This document shows, in pieces, positions 6,515-10,532 of a stretch of 10,532 bases of DNA (positions are counted from its first letter, which is position 1; each line of letters starts with the position of its first letter). The translations under genes and the position numbers were made by a program. Below the pieces are notes generated by a model. It had not been told where the DNA came from. It saw only the letters and a list, made by a program, of their open reading frames with translations, and ran no database searches. The DNA is from Caryophanales bacterium (lineage in GTDB: Bacteria > Bacillota_I > Bacilli_A > RFN20 > CAG-826), in assembly GCA_016280685.1 (NCBI GenBank), contig JAEEHE010000089.1, positions 1 to 10,532 on the forward strand, given 5' to 3'.

Positions 6515-7117
6515 ATGATTAAATATCCTAATGGTCAAAAATATAGTCCTCATGAAATTAAAAAGAGAGAGCCTCGTAAATCGAAAGCGGATCTCTCTAT
6601 TTCTGCCTCTAATAGAGGCATGAACTTAGAAAATGATATAAATCTTTCTAATGAATATTACACCGATAAAGGTATCGCTTTAATTACTAAAAGACCCACA
6701 CCTATTAACATAGTTAAAGTTGATTATTCTCACGGCGCGAAAATCACCGATGCCTATTTTGAAAAACAATCCACCACTGACTATAACGGTGTTTATAAGG
6801 GTAAATATTTAGACTTTGAAGCCAAGAACACAAAAAGTAAAACTAGCTTCCCATTAAGCAACATCGAAGTTCATCAAATTGAACACTTAAAGAAAGTCTT
6901 GGAACATGGTGGCATCGCCTTCTTCATCATTCAGTTCCAATTATTAAATGAAGTATATCTCTTAGATGCTTCCTTTGTGATTCACTATTACGAACACGGA
7001 GAAAGAAAATCCATACCTTATGAAGTATTTCAAAAGGAAGGAATATTAATCGAGCAAGGTTATTCTCCCAGGCTCTATTATATTGATGCAGTAGAGAAGA
7101 AATATTTTAAAAAATAG
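6515..7117 (+). CDS. recU: Holliday junction resolvase RecU
   Basis: RecU cleaves four-way junctions during recombination and chromosome segregation and also modulates RecA. The 200 residues start with MIKYPNG, matching the MIRYPNG start of B. subtilis RecU, which fixes the ATG at 6515. The NRGM motif (33-36), KRPTPINIVKVDY (59-71), STTDYNGVYKGKYLDFEAK (86-104) and TSFPL (110-114) are all present. Catalytic residues by position are Asp89, Glu102 and Lys104 (B. subtilis Asp88, Glu101, Lys103). The start lies one base after the exonuclease stop with only a weak ribosome site, so translation is probably coupled. In B. subtilis the operon partner is ponA; here it is an exonuclease. The stop codon sits inside a terminator stem. 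Confidence 0.97.
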   Translation: MIKYPNGQKYSPHEIKKREPRKSKADLSISASNRGMNLENDINLSNEYYTDKGIALITKRPTPINIVKVDYSHGAKITDAYFEKQSTTDYNGVYKGKYLDFEAKNTKSKTSFPLSNIEVHQIEHLKKVLEHGGIAFFIIQFQLLNEVYLLDASFVIHYYEHGERKSIPYEVFQKEGILIEQGYSPRLYYIDAVEKKYFKK

Positions 7118-7136
7118 CGCAAACCCGCTATTTTTT
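7109..7136. terminator. bidirectional terminator shared by recU and nth
   Basis: AAAAAATAGCG (7109-7119) and CGCTATTTTTT (7126-7136) form a perfect 11-bp stem with the six-base loop CAAACC. The flanks give a T-run on either strand, so it should end both convergent operons. The TAG stops of recU (7115-7117) and nth (7128-7130) lie in opposite arms. Confidence 0.88.
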
Positions 7137-7757
7137 TGTGCAAATATCGTTTAATTTGCATCTTTCACAATGAGGATTTCTCGCGAGGCAGATATCTCTA
7201 CCGAAATGTATTAATTGATGATGAGTTTTAATCCATCTCTCTTGAGGAAATTTCTTTTTTAATGACATCTCAGTCTCATAAGCATCCGCATCATTTTTAG
7301 TAAGTTTTAATCTTTTAGATATTCTTAAGATATGAGTGTCCACTGGTAAGTCAGGAATCTTAAATATCTCCGCACGGATAACACCCGCAGTTTTATTACC
7401 GACACCAGGTAAAGTTTGAAGAACATCTTTATCACTTGGTAAGACACCATTAAAGTCATTCAATAATTTTTGAGCGATACCAATAACATTCTTGGCTTTA
7501 TTCTTATATAAGCCAATTGCCCGTATACAATCTTCTACCACTTCTATATCAGCATTAGCAAGTGATTCTAAAGTTGGGTAAAAAGAAAAAAGCTTTTCTG
7601 TAGCTTTATTAACAGCGATATCAGTAGTTTGTGCGGATAACATTACCGCAATAACTAGTTCATAATCTTTATGATATATAAGCTCACATCCAACGTTAGG
7701 ATATTGCTCATCTAAAAAATCGCAAATCAATGCGATTTTATTTGTCGTCGTCATCAT
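7128..7757 (-). CDS. nth: endonuclease III (DNA glycosylase/AP lyase)
   Basis: Nth removes oxidised pyrimidines and cuts at abasic sites in base-excision repair. The 209 residues show the helix-hairpin-helix LPGVGNKTAGVI at 116-127 with catalytic Lys122, and the catalytic Asp140 in VDTH. The C-terminal iron-sulfur cluster has Cys190, Cys197, Cys200 and Cys206 (C-x6-C-x2-C-x5-C). Length and order match the family. The start is one of two adjacent ATG codons (7757 or 7754). It overlaps the end of dnaD by 20 bases and has no clear ribosome site, so it probably depends on coupling. dnaD-nth is a conserved Bacillota pair. Confidence 0.97.
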   Translation of the reverse strand: MMTTTNKIALICDFLDEQYPNVGCELIYHKDYELVIAVMLSAQTTDIAVNKATEKLFSFYPTLESLANADIEVVEDCIRAIGLYKNKAKNVIGIAQKLLNDFNGVLPSDKDVLQTLPGVGNKTAGVIRAEIFKIPDLPVDTHILRISKRLKLTKNDADAYETEMSLKKKFPQERWIKTHHQLIHFGRDICLARNPHCERCKLNDICTKK

Positions 7758-8394
7758 CGGTTAACCAAGGTGTTTTAGCGATTCTAATGGTCTCTTCTAA
7801 ATCGCGACGATTAGTTTCACTAATAGGTGAATGACCTTCTTGTTCTAAATCATCTCTTTCCGACCAAGATAATAATATTTTATCGACGGAACGAAGACTT
7901 CTTTTACCTTTATTAAGGGCTTCTTTTAAAGCGTTGATAATCATCTCATCGGAATATCCATAGGAAATCCATTCTCTAATACGAGAAAATTCCACTTGTG
8001 ATAAAGGACGAGATAATAGGGTTTCAAATTGACCATAGACATTATTAATCATGTCATTGACCTTTTTATCATTACGAGTGGCTTCTTCAAAAGAAGAAGT
8101 CATTTGGAATTCTCTAAATAATTTCTGTTTTAAAGGATCTAAAGTAATAACAGTCTTTTTACCTTGAGAGATATATTCGATAAATCCACGGGTAAGTAAA
8201 CCCGCCATAACTTTATCGATTTCTTGAATCTCTAAAGTCATCTTTAAAGAGAGCATATCAGTGTTCACAAAAGGATTACCTTGGCTCACTAAATGATCAA
8301 TCATAAAAATGACCGCGAGTTCATTCTCGGTGATTTTCATTTTTTTATAGTTTTCTAATAATAAGAAACGGAAATCAATAGCTTCAGAAATCAT
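7738..8394 (-). CDS. dnaD: replication initiation protein DnaD
   Basis: DnaD helps load the replicative helicase at oriC and at restarted forks in Bacillota. The 218 residues have an N-terminal winged-helix domain (about 8-85) and a C-terminal DnaD/DnaB-type helical domain (about 117-178). The conserved C-terminal motif YxxxIxxxW is present as SxxxIxxxW at 169-177, so the Tyr is replaced by Ser. The tail after 180 is charged and ends in an acidic run. It starts six bases after the cca stop, with only a weak ribosome site (ATAGAG), and overlaps nth at its end. This is a middle gene of a three-gene operon. Confidence 0.88.
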   Translation of the reverse strand: MISEAIDFRFLLLENYKKMKITENELAVIFMIDHLVSQGNPFVNTDMLSLKMTLEIQEIDKVMAGLLTRGFIEYISQGKKTVITLDPLKQKLFREFQMTSSFEEATRNDKKVNDMINNVYGQFETLLSRPLSQVEFSRIREWISYGYSDEMIINALKEALNKGKRSLRSVDKILLSWSERDDLEQEGHSPISETNRRDLEETIRIAKTPWLTDDDDDK

Positions 8395-8400
8395 GTGTTA

Positions 8401-9084
8401 TTACTCTATCACATCTAACAGATGTTTTATATTATAAAGTGAAAATTTGGTAATTATTTTCTCTTTGTCTTGGCAAGTTATTTTTTTAATATCTTCTCTT
8501 ACCTTATCGATATTCAAACGATTTAAGAGGTCGATATTGTTTCTAATTGCCTTATCTAAACTATCTTCAATAACAAAATCAAAATCTAAAGAAAATCTAA
8601 TCGCACGAATGATTCTCAGCGGATCTTCTTTTAACCTATTTTCCGGATTACCAATCATGCGTATAATTCCTTGTTTTAGATCGTCTTGACCGCCCACTAA
8701 ATCGATGACTTTTAGATCATGAGATAGGTACATTCCATTGATGGTAAAATCTCTTCTTTTGACATCTTCTTTTAAATCTTTAACGAACGTGATTTTTGCG
8801 GGGTGTCTATTATCTAGATAAGACTCTTCTTTTCTCAATGTGGTAATGTCAAATTTCACATCTTCAAATTTGTAACGGACACTTCCGAATTTAGCAAATT
8901 GAAAGTTCGCATTAGGAATGATGTTTTTCATCTCTTCTGGTGTGGCATCAGTCACTGCATCCATATCGGTGAGTTCCTTATGTAAAAAATAATCTCTAAC
9001 AGTGCCTCCAACCAGGTAGAGAGAATAACCATTTTTATCGAATAGTTCGTACAATTTTTGAAATTTTGTCAACTTATTTTCCAT
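8401..9084 (-). CDS. cca: short class II tRNA nucleotidyltransferase (CCA-adding/poly(A) polymerase family)
   Basis: The family adds CCA, or single A/C residues, to tRNA 3' ends. The 227 residues hold the whole catalytic head and neck: GGTVRD at 26-31, the metal-binding DMD at 40-42, RRDFTINGM at 110-118, the nucleotide-selecting EDPLRIIRAIRF at 153-164, and a motif-E-like IDKVREDIKKI at 192-202. It then stops, where relatives (about 390-450 residues) continue into body and tail domains that bind tRNA. dnaD starts six bases later, so no missing part lies directly downstream. It could be a natural minimal form, a truncated gene, or an enzyme with altered specificity. Its ATG has no ribosome site and sits six bases after a TATAAT. 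Confidence 0.85.
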   Translation of the reverse strand: MENKLTKFQKLYELFDKNGYSLYLVGGTVRDYFLHKELTDMDAVTDATPEEMKNIIPNANFQFAKFGSVRYKFEDVKFDITTLRKEESYLDNRHPAKITFVKDLKEDVKRRDFTINGMYLSHDLKVIDLVGGQDDLKQGIIRMIGNPENRLKEDPLRIIRAIRFSLDFDFVIEDSLDKAIRNNIDLLNRLNIDKVREDIKKITCQDKEKIITKFSLYNIKHLLDVIE

Positions 9085-9090
9085 ATTTCT

Positions 9091-9096
9091 ATTATA
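9091..9096 (-). promoter_or_regulatory. -10 element of the cca-dnaD-nth promoter
   Basis: A perfect TATAAT on the minus strand is followed by six bases and then the cca ATG, predicting a leaderless or near-leaderless transcript. No good -35 is visible; the position 17 bases upstream reads TTATTT and overlaps the T-run of the hup terminator. Confidence 0.55.
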
Positions 9097-9109
9097 GACA
9101 AAATAGTGT

Positions 9110-9142
9110 AAAAAAATAAGGGGCCTTTTATATCCCCTTATT
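9110..9142 (-). terminator. intrinsic terminator of hup
   Basis: On the minus strand AATAAGGGG (9142-9134) pairs perfectly with CCCCTTATT (9123-9115) around a 10-base loop. A T-run follows (9116-9110). It lies 14 bases after the hup stop codon, so it ends the der-hup unit and isolates cca. Confidence 0.9.
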
Positions 9143-9156
9143 ATTCTTTTTTTATT

Positions 9157-9441
9157 TTATTTATTAAGAGAAGCCTTTACTGCTTTAGCTGGTCTAAAGG
9201 TAATGGTCTTGCTTGCTTTAATTGTAATTCTTGTGTGTTTCTTTGGATCGGTTCCATCTCTTTGTTTACGAGCTTTTGGTGTAAAGGCTCCAAAACCAGT
9301 GATGTTAACTTCACGACCTTCAAGTAGTGCCTTTTCCATTAAATCGAAGGCTGTCTCAATCGCACTTTCGGCATCTTTTTTGCTGAGGTGTGTTTTTTCC
9401 GCGACAAGTTCGATAATGTCACGTTTGTTTAATTTCTGCAT
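9157..9441 (-). CDS. hup: HU-family DNA-binding protein
   Basis: HU is the dimeric nucleoid protein that bends DNA. The 94 residues show the typical fold: helices at about 5-40, the ITGFGAF turn at 47-53, and the DNA-binding arm at about 55-75. The usual GRNPQTG arm tip reads DGTDPKKHT here, keeping the proline (Pro66) that inserts between bases. The FRPAKAVK segment at 82-89 corresponds to the family FKPGKALK, with Ala for Gly. An AAGGGG ribosome site precedes the ATG. It lies 34 bases after der and has its own likely promoter and a terminator. Confidence 0.95.
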   Translation of the reverse strand: MQKLNKRDIIELVAEKTHLSKKDAESAIETAFDLMEKALLEGREVNITGFGAFTPKARKQRDGTDPKKHTRITIKASKTITFRPAKAVKASLNK

Positions 9442-9469
9442 GATAATTTTCCCCTTCTAATACGAAGTT

Positions 9470-9478
9470 ATTCTATCA
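9470..9478 (-). promoter_or_regulatory. possible extended -10 promoter of hup
   Basis: On the minus strand TGATAGAAT combines an extended -10 TGn with TAGAAT (five of six consensus bases). The TG belongs to the TGA stop codon of der. The predicted start is about 9463, leaving a 22-base leader that contains the AAGGGG ribosome site. The -35 is poor, as expected for an extended -10 promoter. Confidence 0.45.
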
Positions 9479-10532
9479 CTGTTTGCGATTTCTAACTACT
9501 AAATTAATTGGTGTTCCTTCAAAATTGAAGGTTTCACGAAGACGATTTTCCAAGTAGCGCAAATAAGAAAAGTGCATCCAATCGGAATTATTTACAAAAA
9601 GGATGATCGTCGGAGGAGCGGAAGAAACTTGTGAACAATATAAAATTTTTATTCTTCCACCATTGAAATTCGGGGCCTGATTCATCATTTGAGCGTCTTG
9701 CATAACGTCATTCAATAAGGAAGTTTTGACCCTTGTATGGTAGGCAGAATGGACCATTTCCAGTGTTTGAAAAATGGTATTTATTCTTTGCTTTTTAAGA
9801 GCGGAGACAAAACAAATTGGTGCATAATCGAGGAACTTATATTCCTGTCTAATCCACTTAGTCATCTCGCTGATTGTGTTGGTTTCTTTTTCTACTAAAT
9901 CATATTTATTAACGACAATAATAATTGCTTTATGTAGGTCAGTTGCATAACTGATCACGTGCTTGTCTTGTTCAGTAATTCCTTCTTTACCATCTAACAC
10001 TAATAAAACGATTTCACTTCTCTCAATCGCCTTAAGTGCGCGTATTGCAGAATATTTATCGATAGCTTCAAAAATTTTGCCGCGTTTTTTAAGACCAGCA
10101 GTATCAATAACGACATATTGTTTATCACCTTTAGTAAAAGGAGTATCTATAGAATCTCTCGTTGTACCCGAAATATTGCTGACAATAACGCGTTCTTCAT
10201 TTAATAGGGCATTGACTAAAGAAGATTTACCAACATTAGGTCTACCGACCATACAGAAGGTAATTTTTTCATCATCAACTTCATCATTATTTTCGGGTAA
10301 ATACTGAATAATTTTGTTTAATAAATCACCGATTCCAATACCGTGTGCCCCACTGACAATAAGGGGTTCTCCTAAACCTAAAGCATAGAATTCGTGAGCG
10401 TCGGAAATATGGCTTCCTTCATCGATTTTATTAACCGCTAAAATGATTGGCTTTTTAACCTTATATAGCATTCTTGCTACCATCTGATCATCGGAGGTAA
10501 TTCCTAATTTTCCATCGACGATAAAAACGATG
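9476..10532 (-). CDS. der: ribosome biogenesis GTPase Der (EngA), 5' end beyond window
   Basis: Der is the double-GTPase needed for 50S ribosome assembly. The reading frame stays open upstream to the window edge. The residues before the internal Met at 10483 read VDGKLGITSDD, the usual end of Der G-domain 1 before its NKID, so that Met is not the start. Counting from the Met at 10483, G-domain 1 ends with NKID at 18-21. G-domain 2 has GRPNVGKSS at 80-88, the SGTTRD switch at 105-110, DTAG at 127-130 and NKYD at 192-195. The C-terminal KH-like domain ends in a basic tail. About 350 of the usual 430-440 residues are present. It ends in TGA and is followed by hup in the same direction. Confidence 0.95.
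   Translation of the reverse strand, partial: IVFIVDGKLGITSDDQMVARMLYKVKKPIILAVNKIDEGSHISDAHEFYALGLGEPLIVSGAHGIGIGDLLNKIIQYLPENNDEVDDEKITFCMVGRPNVGKSSLVNALLNEERVIVSNISGTTRDSIDTPFTKGDKQYVVIDTAGLKKRGKIFEAIDKYSAIRALKAIERSEIVLLVLDGKEGITEQDKHVISYATDLHKAIIIVVNKYDLVEKETNTISEMTKWIRQEYKFLDYAPICFVSALKKQRINTIFQTLEMVHSAYHTRVKTSLLNDVMQDAQMMNQAPNFNGGRIKILYCSQVSSAPPTIILFVNNSDWMHFSYLRYLENRLRETFNFEGTPINLVVRNRKQ

Noticed and set aside
9476..9478. Mycoplasma genetic code (TGA as tryptophan)
   Set aside because: Tryptophans in all genes are TGG and no gene has an internal TGA, while der ends in TGA. Reading it as Trp would add only one residue before TAG, so this single stop is not proof, but the standard code fits everything seen.
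10481..10483. Met codon at 10483 as the start of a one-domain GTPase
   Set aside because: The frame continues upstream to the window edge and encodes typical Der G-domain 1 sequence, so the gene is a normal der cut by the window.
1..10532. Mobile element, prophage, CRISPR array or defence island
   Set aside because: I saw no transposase, integrase, phage or Cas-like protein, no regularly spaced repeats and no long terminal repeats. The exonuclease-recU pair is in a housekeeping context. No tRNA or 5S/16S/23S rRNA sequence was recognised.

Overview
The window is an AT-rich, tightly packed bacterial chromosome segment. It carries a type B (Bacillus-like) RNase P RNA, gpsB, recU, dnaD and a pgsA-cinA-recA cluster, which together point to the Bacillota (Firmicutes). 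The compact spacing, low GC and short protein versions suggest a reduced-genome Bacilli lineage, such as an Erysipelotrichales/RF39/Acholeplasma-like relative, possibly gut-associated. The standard genetic code fits: tryptophans use TGG, genes show no internal TGA, and der ends in TGA. The lineage assignment is inference.

Layout, left to right. Positions 1-2683 (minus strand) hold a two-gene sugar/ester module. A GH36-type alpha-galactosidase comes first, and an alpha/beta-hydrolase esterase cut by the window edge is coupled to it by a TAATG overlap. A strong terminator (2776-2806) separates this module from recA. Positions 2810-5688 (minus) read, in transcription order, gpsB, rnpB, pgsA, cinA, recA: cell-division control, tRNA 5' processing, phospholipid synthesis, NMN deamidation and recombination. 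rnpB is wedged between the gpsB stop and the pgsA ribosome binding site and appears to have its own promoter inside the last gpsB codons.

A promoter-rich divergent region (about 5682-5781) has two sigma-A-type promoters whose -10 boxes overlap on opposite strands. One drives gpsB. The other drives a plus-strand pair: a DEDDh 3'-5' exonuclease followed one base later by recU, the Holliday-junction resolvase. This pair ends at a symmetrical terminator (7109-7136) whose stem contains the stop codons of both recU and the convergent nth.

Positions 7128-9084 (minus) form a cca-dnaD-nth operon: tRNA CCA addition, replication initiation and base-excision repair. cca is unusually short and looks leaderless. 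Positions 9157-10532 (minus) carry der (its 5' end lies beyond the window) and hup, which encodes HU and has its own likely promoter and terminator.

Most genes are core housekeeping functions in DNA repair/recombination, RNA maturation and envelope biology. I found no mobile element, CRISPR array, phage gene or obvious defence system. The parts worth a second look are the interlocked bidirectional promoter, the leaderless-type starts, the exonuclease-recU pairing, the P19-less RNase P RNA, the truncated Cca and the divergent GH36-esterase pair.
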